The notes: generated by a model not told the origin, from the letters alone. Counted from the stretch's first letter, positions 23,518-32,526 are shown. The stretch is 64,000 bases of DNA from Pirellulales bacterium (GCA_017853835.1 JAFMIU010000010.1:1-64000); one strand, 5' to 3'. Program-made: numbers and translations.

Positions 23518-24580
23518 TCAGGTCACCACCGGCAATGAAGTGACCGGTGTTATTTCGAACGGCGTCGCAACCTCGATCGCCGTCTCCAAGGCCAACACCA
23601 GCACATGGACCCTCTCTGCCAATAACAGCTACACCGGCGCGACCGCCGTGAGTGGTGGCACGCTCCGAGTGAACGGCACTCTTGCTTCCACCAGTGTGAC
23701 GGTGTCGAGCGGCGTGTTCGACGCCCTGATTGCCGACCTGCTCCCCAACACTGCCACGCTCTCGATCTCCGGCGGAACGTATCAACTCGGCGGTGACGAC
23801 ACGATCGGCACGTTCACGATCACCGGTGGTGAACTGGCCGGCACCGGCAAGACGCTCACTGCCACTACCTACAACCTCAACGGCGGCACGGTGTCGGCCA
23901 ACCTTGGCGCCGGAACCATGAACATCGGCGGCACCGTTCAGATCACTGGCACCGTGTCGGCGGGTGGCACCACGAACGTCAGCAGCGACGAACTCGTCGT
24001 GGATCAGGTGTTCAACGGCAACCTGAGCATCGCAACGGGGGCTCAGCTCGGCGGCACCGGATCGATCAACGGCAACGTGTCGTTCGGCCAGAATGCCCTC
24101 TTTGCGTTCAACAGTGCCGCCCCCCTCACGGTGACGGGCAACGTCACCTTCACCAACCCCTCCGACTTCGGCGTGAACGACATCATCGGCTTGTCAGACA
24201 CCACGCCTGAGGGCACCTACACCCTGATCGCCGGCACGGTCGACACGACCGGCCTGGCCAACTTCGGCTCAGCCAATGCCTACGACCTCGGCAACGGCAA
24301 GAGTGCCTACTTCCAGCAAGGCAGCCTCCAACTGGTGGTCGTGCCGGAGCCCTCGCTGATGGTCATGGGCCTCGTGGGCATCACGGGCGCCGGCCTGGTT
24401 CTCAACCGCCGGAAGCGGTACGCCGTTGAGCGATCCCCGCCCAACGAGCCAAACACGCCGCACGAGCCGCCACGCCGGTCCCACGGCTCACGCCGTTGGG
24501 CTTCCGCCAGCACCACGCAGCAACGCCCTGTCCAAGCCCAAGGCCGTCAGGCCTGGGACACGCCAGGCTACGCCGCATGA
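23492..24580 (+). pseudogene. 5'-truncated autotransporter-repeat / PEP-CTERM surface protein
   Basis: After an in-frame TGA (23489-23491) the frame reads ALVQKPGGG, then SNNSYTGATAVSGGTLRVNG, typical of autotransporter-associated beta-strand repeats. Several more repeats follow, and then VVPEPSLMVMGLVGITGAG with RRKR, a PEP-CTERM tail. No signal peptide is present, so the front is missing. The earliest usable start is GTG 23540. After RRKR the frame runs 54 residues into a 160-bp tandem repeat before stopping at 24580, so the original stop has been lost. It overlaps, head to head, the dockerin fragment on the other strand. Confidence 0.6.
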
Positions 24581-24823
24581 CGCCGTTGAGCGATCCCCGC
24601 CCAACGAGCCAAACACGCCGCACGAGCCGCCACGCCGGTCCCACGGCTCACGCCGTTGGGCTTCCGCCAGCACCACGCAGCAACGCCCTGTCCAAGCCCA
24701 AGGCCGTCAGGCCTGGGACACGCCAGGCTACGCCGCATGACGCCGTTGAGCGATCCCCGCCCAACGAGCCAAACACGCCGCACGAGCCGCCACGCCGGTC
24801 CCACGGCTCACGCCGTTGGGCTT
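24421..24823. repeat. 160-bp tandem repeat, 2.5 copies
   Basis: Copies at 24421-24580, 24581-24740 and a partial 24741-24823 are essentially identical. Each unit contains the dispersed motif pair, CCCACGGCTCACGCCGTTGG on one side and AGCCCAAGGCCGTCAGGCCT on the other, so each is a palindromic element plus spacer. The first copy is translated as the C-terminal extension of the truncated PEP-CTERM protein. Identity between copies indicates recent duplication. Confidence 0.9.
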
Positions 24824-24908
24824 GGACAGAGCACACGCGGATTACCGGACGTGCCGTCGACGCCAACGCCTCTGGTATCCTGATCGTCCCTCCCGCGCAG
24901 GACGTGCC

Positions 24909-26765
24909 GTGCCCTCTCCCGCCGATGCCACCGAGCCGCTGCCCGACGTCGTCGCCGACGTGCTCTCCCGGTGGTGGGGTTTCGACCGCCTGCGGCCACT
25001 GCAGGCGGAGGCGATCGCCGCCGCCCTTGCCGGACGCGACTCCCTCGTGGTGATGCCCACCGGCGGCGGCAAAAGCCTCTGCTACCAGCTTCCGCCGCTC
25101 GTGGGCGACACCACCGATGTCGTGATCTCGCCGCTGGTGGCGTTGATGAAGGACCAGGTCGATGCCCTGGAGGCGATCGGCTATCCGGCGGCGGCCCTCC
25201 ATGGCGGGATGTCGCAGGAGGAGCGAGCAGGGGTTCGCGATCGCCTGGCGGCCGGGGAGGTGCGGCTCTTGTTCGCCGCACCCGAGCGCCTCGTCAACTC
25301 CGGCCTGCTCGACCTTCTTGCCCGCGTGGGCGTGAAACGGTTTGCCGTCGATGAAGCCCATTGCATCAGCCATTGGGGGCACGACTTCCGGCCTGAATAT
25401 CGCCAACTGGCGATGATCCGGGAACGGTTTCCCTCGGCAAGCCTCCACGCCTTCACTGCCACGGCCACGCCGCGAGTGCGTGACGACATCGTCCGGCAGC
25501 TCAATCTCCGCGATCCCGTCACGCTCGTCGGCACGTTCGACCGCCCCAACCTCGTCTACCGCGTCGTGCCCCGCACCGACCGGATCGCCCAAACGCTCGC
25601 CATCCTCGGCCGCCACAAGGGGGAGGCCTCGATCGTCTACTGCATCTCGCGCAAGGAGACCGAACGGCTTGCCGAGCGACTCGCTGCCGAGGGGCTCCTG
25701 GCAAAGCCGTATCACGCCGGCCTCACCGCCACCGAACGCCACCGCACGCAGGAGGCCTTCACCCGCGAAACCATCGACGTGGTCGTGGCCACCGTGGCCT
25801 TCGGTATGGGGATCGACCGCAGCGACGTGCGGCTCGTGCTCCACACCTCGCTCCCCAAGAGCCTCGAGGCCTACCAGCAGGAAACGGGCCGCGCCGGCCG
25901 CGACAGCCTCGCCGCCGAATGCGTGCTCCTCTATTCGTCCGCGGATGTGTTCAGCTGGGAGTCACTCGTGCGGAAGAGCGCCGCTGAATCCGAGCTCGAT
26001 CCCGAGGAGCAGGAGGAGGTGATCGCCTCCGGCCTCGAACACCTCCACGCCATGCGGCGGTATGCCCAGGCCGCCCGCTGCCGCCACGCGGCGCTCTCCG
26101 AATACTTTGGCCAGCCCTATCCCGGCAACGCCTGCGGGGCGTGCGATGTGTGCCTCGGCGAAACGGGCAGCCTGCCCGACGCCACCGTGACCGCGCAGAA
26201 GATCATCTCCTGTGTGGCCCGGGTGCAGGAGCGGTTTGGCGTGCGGCACGTGTGTGAGGTGCTTCGCGGCGCCAAAACCGATGCCATCCAGCGGTACCGT
26301 CACGACCAGCTCTCCACCTACGGCCTTTTGGCCGCCTTCGACCAACGCACCGCCGAAAACCTCGTGCACCAGCTCCTCGACCAGGAACTCCTCGCCCGCA
26401 CCGCAGGCGACCGCCCCGTGGTCGTGCTCAACGATCGGTCGTGGGAGGTGCTCCGTGGCGCCAGGGAGGTGGTGCTGCTCGAGCCGCGAGCCACCAAGGC
26501 CAAACCATCCAAGGCCGACGCCGACGACTGGCAGGGCGTGGACCGTGACCTCTTCGAACGGCTCCGGCGTTGGCGGCGGCGGGTGGCAGAGTCCCGCGGA
26601 AAGCCGGCCTGGACGATCCTCGACGACAAGGCGCTGCGGGCCGTTGCCCGCGAGCGGCCCGATTCGCCGGCGGCGCTCCTCCGCTGCAAGGGAATCGGTG
26701 AAAAAAGGCTCGCTGATTTTGGCGGTGACATCCTCGACATCGTCACGGGAGGTCGGGGGGAGTAA
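24909..26765 (+). CDS. recQ: ATP-dependent DNA helicase RecQ
   Basis: RecQ is a 3'-5' DNA helicase in recombination and fork repair. I chose GTG 24909 (AGGA just upstream), giving 618 residues beginning VPSPADATEPLPDVVADVL. Helicase motifs: Q-region WWGFDRLRPLQ, Walker A MPTGGGKS (49-56), DEAH in AVDEAHCISHWGHDFRP, and motif VI QETGRAGRD. The RQC zinc site is C-x-ACGACDVC. A C-terminal HRDC domain follows (RVAESRGKPAWTILDDKAL). All standard RecQ domains are present. tal follows after 33 nt. Confidence 0.95.
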   Translation: MPSPADATEPLPDVVADVLSRWWGFDRLRPLQAEAIAAALAGRDSLVVMPTGGGKSLCYQLPPLVGDTTDVVISPLVALMKDQVDALEAIGYPAAALHGGMSQEERAGVRDRLAAGEVRLLFAAPERLVNSGLLDLLARVGVKRFAVDEAHCISHWGHDFRPEYRQLAMIRERFPSASLHAFTATATPRVRDDIVRQLNLRDPVTLVGTFDRPNLVYRVVPRTDRIAQTLAILGRHKGEASIVYCISRKETERLAERLAAEGLLAKPYHAGLTATERHRTQEAFTRETIDVVVATVAFGMGIDRSDVRLVLHTSLPKSLEAYQQETGRAGRDSLAAECVLLYSSADVFSWESLVRKSAAESELDPEEQEEVIASGLEHLHAMRRYAQAARCRHAALSEYFGQPYPGNACGACDVCLGETGSLPDATVTAQKIISCVARVQERFGVRHVCEVLRGAKTDAIQRYRHDQLSTYGLLAAFDQRTAENLVHQLLDQELLARTAGDRPVVVLNDRSWEVLRGAREVVLLEPRATKAKPSKADADDWQGVDRDLFERLRRWRRRVAESRGKPAWTILDDKALRAVARERPDSPAALLRCKGIGEKRLADFGGDILDIVTGGRGE

Positions 26766-26798
26766 GGTAGGACGGCCTACCCCGGGAGAAGACTCACC

Positions 26799-27878
26799 AT
26801 GCCGTCACCGACCGCCCAGCTTCGATCGCTCGGCCAGAGCCTCTGGCTCGACAACATCACGCGCACCATGCTCGACGATGGAACGCTGGCCCGCTACATC
26901 GGCGATCTTTCGGTCACCGGCCTGACAAGCAATCCCACGATCTACAACCTCGCCGTGAAAGGGAGCGGTGCCTACGATGCCGCGATCGCCTCGGCCGTGC
27001 GGCATGGCCTCTCCGGCCAGCGGTTGTTCTTTGAACTCGCCATCAACGACCTGCAGCGGGCCGCCGATCTCTTCCGTCCGATCTACGATCTGTCTGGCGG
27101 CGCTGACGGCTGGGTGTCGCTCGAGGTGTCGCCGCACCTGGCATACGACTCGTCCGCCACGCTTGCCGCCGCGAAGGAGTTGTTTGCGAAGGCTGCGCGA
27201 CCCAATCTCTTCATCAAGATTCCGGGCACACCGGCCGGCCTCCCGGCCATTGAAGAGGCGATCGCCGCCGGCGTGCCGGTGAACGTCACGCTGCTCTTCA
27301 GCCCCGCCCACTACCTCGCCGCGCTCGATGCCTACCTTCGTGGCATCGAACGCCGGGTGGAGGCGGGCCTCTCGCCGCGGGTGGCGTCGGTGGCGTCCCT
27401 TTTCATCAGCCGGTGGGATGCGGCATCCGCAAGCGACCTTCCCCCGCACCTGAAGAACCGGCTTGGCATCGCCGTGGGTGAGCGGTGCTACCACGCCTAC
27501 CGCACCATGCTCGCGTCCGATCGATTTCAGCGTCTGGCCAACTTCGGCGCCCTTCCGCAACGGCTGCTCTGGGCGAGCACGGGCACGAAGGATCCGGCCC
27601 TCTGCGACCATCTCTACGTGAAGTCGCTCGCGGCACCGCACACGGTGAACACGATGCCCGAGAGCACGCTGCTCGCCTTCGCCGACCACGGCACGATCGA
27701 CGGCCTCCTTTCGCCGGCGGGCGGCCTGTCATCGCTGACGCTGAGTGAGATCACGCATGCAGGGGTCGACATCCACGAACTCGGCGACCGCCTGCAGGCG
27801 CAGGGCGCGGCAGCCTTCGTGAAGAGCTGGGATGACCTGCTGGCCGTCATCGATGCGAAGGCACAGGCCGCTGGGTAA
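26799..27878 (+). CDS. tal: transaldolase
   Basis: It transfers dihydroxyacetone units between sugar phosphates in the non-oxidative pentose phosphate pathway. The 359-residue product has SLWLDNITRTML, VTGLTSNPTIYNLAV and the Schiff-base Lys in NLFIKIPGTPAG, then VPVNVTLLFSP and RVASVASLFISRWD. The length fits the longer transaldolase subgroup often fused or adjacent to glucose-6-phosphate isomerase; no such fusion is present here. It starts at ATG 26799, with GGAG upstream. It shares a pathway with gntK and tkt in this window. Confidence 0.93.
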   Translation: MPSPTAQLRSLGQSLWLDNITRTMLDDGTLARYIGDLSVTGLTSNPTIYNLAVKGSGAYDAAIASAVRHGLSGQRLFFELAINDLQRAADLFRPIYDLSGGADGWVSLEVSPHLAYDSSATLAAAKELFAKAARPNLFIKIPGTPAGLPAIEEAIAAGVPVNVTLLFSPAHYLAALDAYLRGIERRVEAGLSPRVASVASLFISRWDAASASDLPPHLKNRLGIAVGERCYHAYRTMLASDRFQRLANFGALPQRLLWASTGTKDPALCDHLYVKSLAAPHTVNTMPESTLLAFADHGTIDGLLSPAGGLSSLTLSEITHAGVDIHELGDRLQAQGAAAFVKSWDDLLAVIDAKAQAAG

Positions 27879-27940
27879 GTCGCTCGGCAACGGACGCTGT
27901 CGCGCGATGTCGTGACGTGACTGGTCCGTCCCTCCTCCGG

Positions 27941-27975
27941 CCCAAGCCCAAGGCCGTAAGGCCTGGGACACGCCG
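27941..27975. repeat. dispersed palindromic repeat copy
   Basis: The core is AGCCCAAGGCCGTAAGGCCT followed by GGGACACGCC. It begins a 568-nt gene-free stretch (27879-28446) that holds only repeat elements: this one, the inverted pair at 28063-28168 and the 133-bp element at 28228. Confidence 0.75.
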
Positions 27976-28062
27976 TGCTATGACCCAGCGGTTCATTGTG
28001 TTGAACTGCCGGAGTGATGGAACGGCCACAGGCATCCGCCCCAACGGTCCCAAACGGCATGG

Positions 28063-28168
28063 CCAGCGTGTCCCACGGCTCACGCCGTTGGGCTTTGACC
28101 AGCACAAGACCGCCACCCCCCTCGGGTCCAAGCCCAAGGCCGTAAGGCCTGGGACACGCCAGGCTATT
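28063..28168. repeat. inverted pair of the dispersed repeat with short spacer
   Basis: The left arm has TCCCACGGCTCACGCCGTTG and the right arm AGCCCAAGGCCGTAAGGCCT followed by GGGACACGCC. The two arms are imperfect inverted copies separated by about 28 nt, so the whole forms a large stem-loop. The same pairing, with a different spacer, makes up the 160-bp tandem unit at 24421. Confidence 0.7.
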
Positions 28169-28227
28169 CCCATCAAACGCCGTTGGGCACAGACGAAAAA
28201 CGCCACGCCCCGCGCGTTGACGAGCGA

Positions 28228-28360
28228 GGGGTTGCCCATGCCCCGTAAGCCGGCGTCACTGCCGAGCGAGAGCCAGGATGGCGGAGCGAAGGCAGTGCCG
28301 AGTGAGCCCGAGGGCAGGATGCCCGAAGCGAGCGTCCGGCGTCGGGGTATGGGCAACCCC
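28228..28360. repeat. 133-bp non-coding element with 17-bp terminal inverted repeats, copy 1
   Basis: The ends are GGGGTTGCCCATGCCCC and GGGGTATGGGCAACCCC, inverted repeats with one mismatch. The interior (GCGAGAGCCAGGATGGCGGA...) is shared with the copy at 42384-42518. No open frame or transposase is present. Partial copies of the end flank it (GACGAACGACTGGTTGCTCA at about 28380-28400). It is MITE-like in form, or a structured repeat. Confidence 0.75.
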
Positions 28361-28446
28361 TCGCGGCGCCCCGCGAGTTGACGAACGACTGGTTGCTCAC
28401 GCCCCGCGCACCATCCCAAACCACCCAGCGACGCCCAGTCGACGGA

Positions 28447-29160
28447 TCAGCCTTCGCCGAGGTAGGCGTCGCGGACACGGCGATCGGCCGCCAGTTCCGC
28501 CCCGCTGCCGGTGAGCGTGATCCGGCCGGTTTCGAGCACGTAGCCCCGGGCGGCGAGCTTGAGCGCCGCACGGGCATTCTGCTCGACGAGCATCACGGCG
28601 ATGCCCCGGCCCGTGAGCGACGCGATCACCTCGAACACCTTCGCCACGATCAGGGGCGCCAAGCCGAGCGACGGCTCGTCGAGCAGCAGAAGCCGAGGAC
28701 GACCCACGAGAGCCCGGGCGATCGCGAGCATCTGCTGCTCGCCTCCCGAAAGGGTGCCCCCCAACTGATCCATTCGCTCGCCAAGCACCGGAAACAGCCC
28801 GCAGGCCTCGTCGATGTCGGCGCGAAGCCGTGTGCGATCGGTCTGGGTGAAGCCGCCGAGTTCGAGATTCTCCCGCACCGTCAGACGCGGAAAGATTCGT
28901 CGTCCCTCCGGCGCATGGGCGATTCCAAGCCGCATCACATCGTGGGGCTTCTTTCCCGTGAGCGACGTGCCCTCGTAGCGCACCACACCGCCCCGGGGAT
29001 GCACCACGCCGGAGATGGCCATCAGAAGCGTCGTCTTGCCGGCGCCATTGGCACCGATGAGCGCGACGATCTCGGATTCATTCACCGCGAGCGACACGCC
29101 GTCGAGCGCCCGAATCGGACCGTAGCCGGCCGTGAGATCGTGGATTTCGAGAAGCGACAT
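28447..29160 (-). CDS. livF: branched-chain amino-acid ABC transporter ATP-binding protein LivF
   Basis: It is one of the two ATPase subunits energising branched-chain amino-acid uptake. The 237-residue product starts MSLLEIHDLTAGYGPIRALD, with Walker A GANGAGKTT, the signature TLSGGEQQMLAIARAL, Walker B LLLLDEPSLGLAP and a normal H-loop region. Its length is standard for LivF. It follows livG by 6 nt as the last gene of livKHMGF. Confidence 0.95.
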   Translation of the reverse strand: MSLLEIHDLTAGYGPIRALDGVSLAVNESEIVALIGANGAGKTTLLMAISGVVHPRGGVVRYEGTSLTGKKPHDVMRLGIAHAPEGRRIFPRLTVRENLELGGFTQTDRTRLRADIDEACGLFPVLGERMDQLGGTLSGGEQQMLAIARALVGRPRLLLLDEPSLGLAPLIVAKVFEVIASLTGRGIAVMLVEQNARAALKLAARGYVLETGRITLTGSGAELAADRRVRDAYLGEG

Positions 29161-29166
29161 GGCAGC

Positions 29167-30489
29167 TCAGGCCTCCCCACCCAGATAGGCCTCGATCACC
29201 TTTTCGTCCCGCCGAACCTCGGCCGGGGTTCCCTCGGCGATCTTCACGCCGTGATCGAGCACCGCCACCTTGTCACTCACCCGCATCACGACGTTCATGT
29301 GATGCTCGATGAGGAGCACCGTCACGCCCCGGGCACGGATCCGCTCCACGAGATCGGCGAGGTCGGCCGTTTCCGAAGGGTTCATGCCTGCCGCCGGCTC
29401 GTCGAGAAGGAGGAGCGTGGCGCCCGTGGCGAGGGCCCGGGCGATCTCCAGACGCCGCTGGTCGCCATAGGGAAGCTGCCCCGCAATCCGATTCGCATCG
29501 GAGGCAAGGCCGACGAACGACAGCATCTCCAATGCCTTCCCCTGGGCATCGGACTCGGCCCGACGATTGCGCGGTGTTCGAAAAAGCATCGACAACACGC
29601 CGCCGGGAATCGCGCGATCGAGGCCGATCAGGACGTTTTCGAGGACAGTCATGTTGGAAAAGAGACGAATGTTTTGAAACGTTCGCGAAATGCCTGACAG
29701 CGCGACGACATGAGGCGATCGGCGACCACGCCTCCACACCGCCAGCGTGCCCGCCGTGCCAAGGGCGACGCCAAAAAGAAAGGCCAGGCCACCACGCCAA
29801 CGAACCCGTGACTTGCCGGCGGCAAGCCGATCGAGCACTTCTTCCTTGATCGTGGGAGTCGTCGCCGCCACGGTACCGGTTCGTTCCGTGTCGGTGGCAT
29901 TGGGCACGGTTCCAGGCCCCCTGCGGCGTGCCGTCACCTGCGCCTGCAGCTCATTGCGAACCGCCCTCGCTTCTCCGAGGTCTCGTCGGATGGCCAGCAC
30001 GTCGCCGCCGTCGGCACTCACCACCCGCCACTTGCCCGCCATCTGGTCGAGCGCCAGGTCGGCCCGGAAGTAGTCCTGAAACCGCTCTGCGGCTCCCATC
30101 AGGGTGAACGGCTCACCGGTGAGCATTCCTCGCTTCACCACCGCCATCCAGAGCCGATCAACGTCGACCGCCGCGGCCGCAAACAACAACCCCGCCAGCA
30201 CACCAACCCCGATCGCCGACCAGAACACCCCAGGCGTCAGGGCACGTTCGAGCCGGCGCCCCATCAGCCGCACGGTGCCCGAACTTGGCGCATAGATGCC
30301 GCTGATGCAGTTGAAGGCGGTGGTTTTGCCGGCACCATTGGGACCGATCACCGACACGATCGTTCCTTCCGGCACCTCGAGGTCGAGGTCGGACACGGCA
30401 ACGAGACCGCCGAACTGGATCGTGAGCCGGTCGACCCCGAGCAGGGGCGAACCACCAATCGTCGAGACAGCGGAGGGGGTGCGACTCAT
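29167..30489 (-). CDS. livG: branched-chain amino-acid ABC transporter ATPase LivG with membrane-helix insertion
   Basis: ATG 30489 overlaps the livM stop (ATGA), giving 440 residues, whereas LivG is usually about 255. Walker A GPNGAGKTT (49-57) is followed to residue 80 by normal LivG sequence. Then come about 180 extra residues (81-262) holding a hydrophobic helix (88-110), a polar charged middle with likely coiled coil (about 165-190), and a second helix (about 233-252). The LivG fold then resumes at SGISRTFQNIRLF, with signature LPYGDQRRLEIARAL, Walker B LLLLDEPAAGMNP and EHHMNVVM. The insertion lies between Walker A and the Q-loop. Confidence 0.9.
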   Translation of the reverse strand: MSRTPSAVSTIGGSPLLGVDRLTIQFGGLVAVSDLDLEVPEGTIVSVIGPNGAGKTTAFNCISGIYAPSSGTVRLMGRRLERALTPGVFWSAIGVGVLAGLLFAAAAVDVDRLWMAVVKRGMLTGEPFTLMGAAERFQDYFRADLALDQMAGKWRVVSADGGDVLAIRRDLGEARAVRNELQAQVTARRRGPGTVPNATDTERTGTVAATTPTIKEEVLDRLAAGKSRVRWRGGLAFLFGVALGTAGTLAVWRRGRRSPHVVALSGISRTFQNIRLFSNMTVLENVLIGLDRAIPGGVLSMLFRTPRNRRAESDAQGKALEMLSFVGLASDANRIAGQLPYGDQRRLEIARALATGATLLLLDEPAAGMNPSETADLADLVERIRARGVTVLLIEHHMNVVMRVSDKVAVLDHGVKIAEGTPAEVRRDEKVIEAYLGGEA

Positions 30490-31598
30490 GCATGGCCCTC
30501 GTGGAGTTCTGCCGCCATGCGACGCGATGGCACGAGCCCTTCGGGCCGGTAGCGCATCACGAGCACGAGGGCCAGGCCGAAGATCGCCAAACGCCAACCG
30601 CTGAATGAAAGGAGGCTCGAACCGGACGGATTGATGTTCCACTGCTGAATCGCGGAATCGGCCCAGGGGGCGAGCACCGTGTCGAAGCCGACGAGCAAGG
30701 CCACACCCAAGAGCGTGCCCGGAATGCTCCCGAGGCCGCCGAGGATCACGGCACAGAGCACCATGATCGAGCGGTTGAAGTCGTAGGCATTCGGATCGGC
30801 CGTGGTCGAGAGGCTCGCGGCATACAGGCAGCCGGCCAGCCCGGCGACCGCCGACGACATCGCGAACGCGGAGAGCTTCACTCGGGTGGCCGAGATTCCC
30901 ATGGCCGACGCGGCGAGCTCATCCTCCCGCACGGCCACCCAGGCCCGTCCCAGCCGGGAGTGTTCAAGACGCCGCATCGCCACCACCACCCCCGCCAGTA
31001 CTGCCAGCGAGAGGTAGTAGAACCACCGCGGATCGATGGCGAACGCGAGCCCGAGGTCGATCCCCCCAACCTTCAGCCCGGCGCCGGGTGGCGGCACGGG
31101 ATTGAGCCCCTTCATGCCTCCCGTAATCTGCTCGAGGTTGCGAAGCGTGACCTTCGCCACCTCACCGAAGCCAAGCGTCACGATGGCGAGGTAGTCGCCC
31201 CGCAGCCGAAGCGTCGGCGCGCCGAGTGCGAGGCCGATGCCGGCCGTCGCCAGAGCGCTGATGGCCGCCGCCGTGACAAACCGCATCTGAAACGGATACA
31301 TGGGCACGGTGAGGATGGCGAACAGATAGGCCCCGATGCCGAAGAACGCCGCGATGCCAAGGTGGACGAGACCCGTGTAGCCCACCATGACGTTGAGGCC
31401 AAGCGCCAGGATGCAGTAGATGAAGAGCGTGGTGACCTGCCCGCCCAGGGCTCCGCCCAGGGCCGGCACCATCAACGGAGCCACCGCCAGCACCGACAAG
31501 GCCACGAGATCCCAACGCTCGCAGACGAACGCCCACACCCAGTGCCGAAGGGGCACGGCTCCCGTGGCGTCGTGTGTGGCGGGACGATTGGGTTTCAT
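30486..31598 (-). CDS. livM: branched-chain amino-acid ABC transporter permease LivM
   Basis: It is one of the two membrane subunits of the importer. The 370-residue product has about ten hydrophobic helices and the LivM blocks GLNVMVGYTGLVHLGIAAFF, TLRLRGDYLAIVTLGFGE and RAWVAVREDELAASAMGI (the EAA-like coupling loop). A polar N-terminus of about 25 residues precedes the first helix. It lies 1 nt after livH and overlaps livG by 4 nt. Confidence 0.94.
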   Translation of the reverse strand: MKPNRPATHDATGAVPLRHWVWAFVCERWDLVALSVLAVAPLMVPALGGALGGQVTTLFIYCILALGLNVMVGYTGLVHLGIAAFFGIGAYLFAILTVPMYPFQMRFVTAAAISALATAGIGLALGAPTLRLRGDYLAIVTLGFGEVAKVTLRNLEQITGGMKGLNPVPPPGAGLKVGGIDLGLAFAIDPRWFYYLSLAVLAGVVVAMRRLEHSRLGRAWVAVREDELAASAMGISATRVKLSAFAMSSAVAGLAGCLYAASLSTTADPNAYDFNRSIMVLCAVILGGLGSIPGTLLGVALLVGFDTVLAPWADSAIQQWNINPSGSSLLSFSGWRLAIFGLALVLVMRYRPEGLVPSRRMAAELHEGHA

Positions 31599-31599
31599 C

Positions 31600-32511
31600 T
31601 CAGACCTTCTCCTTCACCGCCCGGCCGACCAGCCCCTCGGGCCGGAACACGAGGATCACGATCAGGATGGCGAACACGATCGCTCCGGTCCATCGCTCGC
31701 CGACGTAGGCACTCGACAGGGCGCGGACAAGGCCGATCACGATGCCTCCCACGACGGCCCCGGGAATGCTCCCAATTCCGCCGAGCACGGCGGCCGTGAA
31801 GGCGTAGAGGCCATTCTGGAAGCCCATCTGGAAGCCGATGGTATTGATGTAGAGACCGTAGATCACGCTGGCGGCCCCCCCGAGAAAGCCGCCGACGAAA
31901 AACGTCGCCCCAATCACGCGATCGACGTCGATGCCGACGAGGGCGGCCGCGGTCGGATCCTGTGACACCGCCCGCATCGCCTTGCCGAGCCGGGTGCTCT
32001 TCACCAGCACGGTCAGGGCGATCATCAGCGGAACCACGACGAGAAGAACGAGCAGGTCCTTCATCGTGAACTGGAGCCCCTCCCCAGCCAGAAGGTTCGT
32101 GGCCGGAAGTAGCTCTGGAAATGAACGGTCCGCAGGCCCGAGCCAAAACAGACCGATGTTCATGAAGATGAAGGACACCCCGATCGCCGACACCAGGGGG
32201 GCCAGCTTCGGGGCGTCACGCAGCGGGCGGTAGACGATCCGGTCGACGGCCACGTTGATCGCTCCGCAGAACAGTCCGCACAACGCGATCAGCATGACGA
32301 TGCCGAGCCACGTGGCCGCCCCGCTCCAGCCCGCCATGCCCAGAGCCGACACCACCGTGAGCGCCAGACAGGCGCCGAGCATGATCAGATCGCCGTGCGC
32401 GAAGTTGATCAGCCGGATGATGCCGTAGACCATGGTGTAGCCGAGGGCCACCAACGCGACGAGCGCCCCATTGGTCAGACCGATTAGGCATTGTTGGAGA
32501 AAAAACTGCAT
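31600..32511 (-). CDS. livH: branched-chain amino-acid ABC transporter permease LivH
   Basis: The 303-residue partner permease starts MQFFLQQCLIGLTNGALVAL and has GYTMVYGIIRLINFAHGDL, the coupling segment TRLGKAMRAVSQDPTAAAL, and GGIGSIPGAVVGG. Multiple membrane helices and length match LivH. It lies 15 nt downstream of livK. Confidence 0.94.
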   Translation of the reverse strand: MQFFLQQCLIGLTNGALVALVALGYTMVYGIIRLINFAHGDLIMLGACLALTVVSALGMAGWSGAATWLGIVMLIALCGLFCGAINVAVDRIVYRPLRDAPKLAPLVSAIGVSFIFMNIGLFWLGPADRSFPELLPATNLLAGEGLQFTMKDLLVLLVVVPLMIALTVLVKSTRLGKAMRAVSQDPTAAALVGIDVDRVIGATFFVGGFLGGAASVIYGLYINTIGFQMGFQNGLYAFTAAVLGGIGSIPGAVVGGIVIGLVRALSSAYVGERWTGAIVFAILIVILVFRPEGLVGRAVKEKV

Positions 32512-32526
32512 GCGTTTCTGGCCCGC

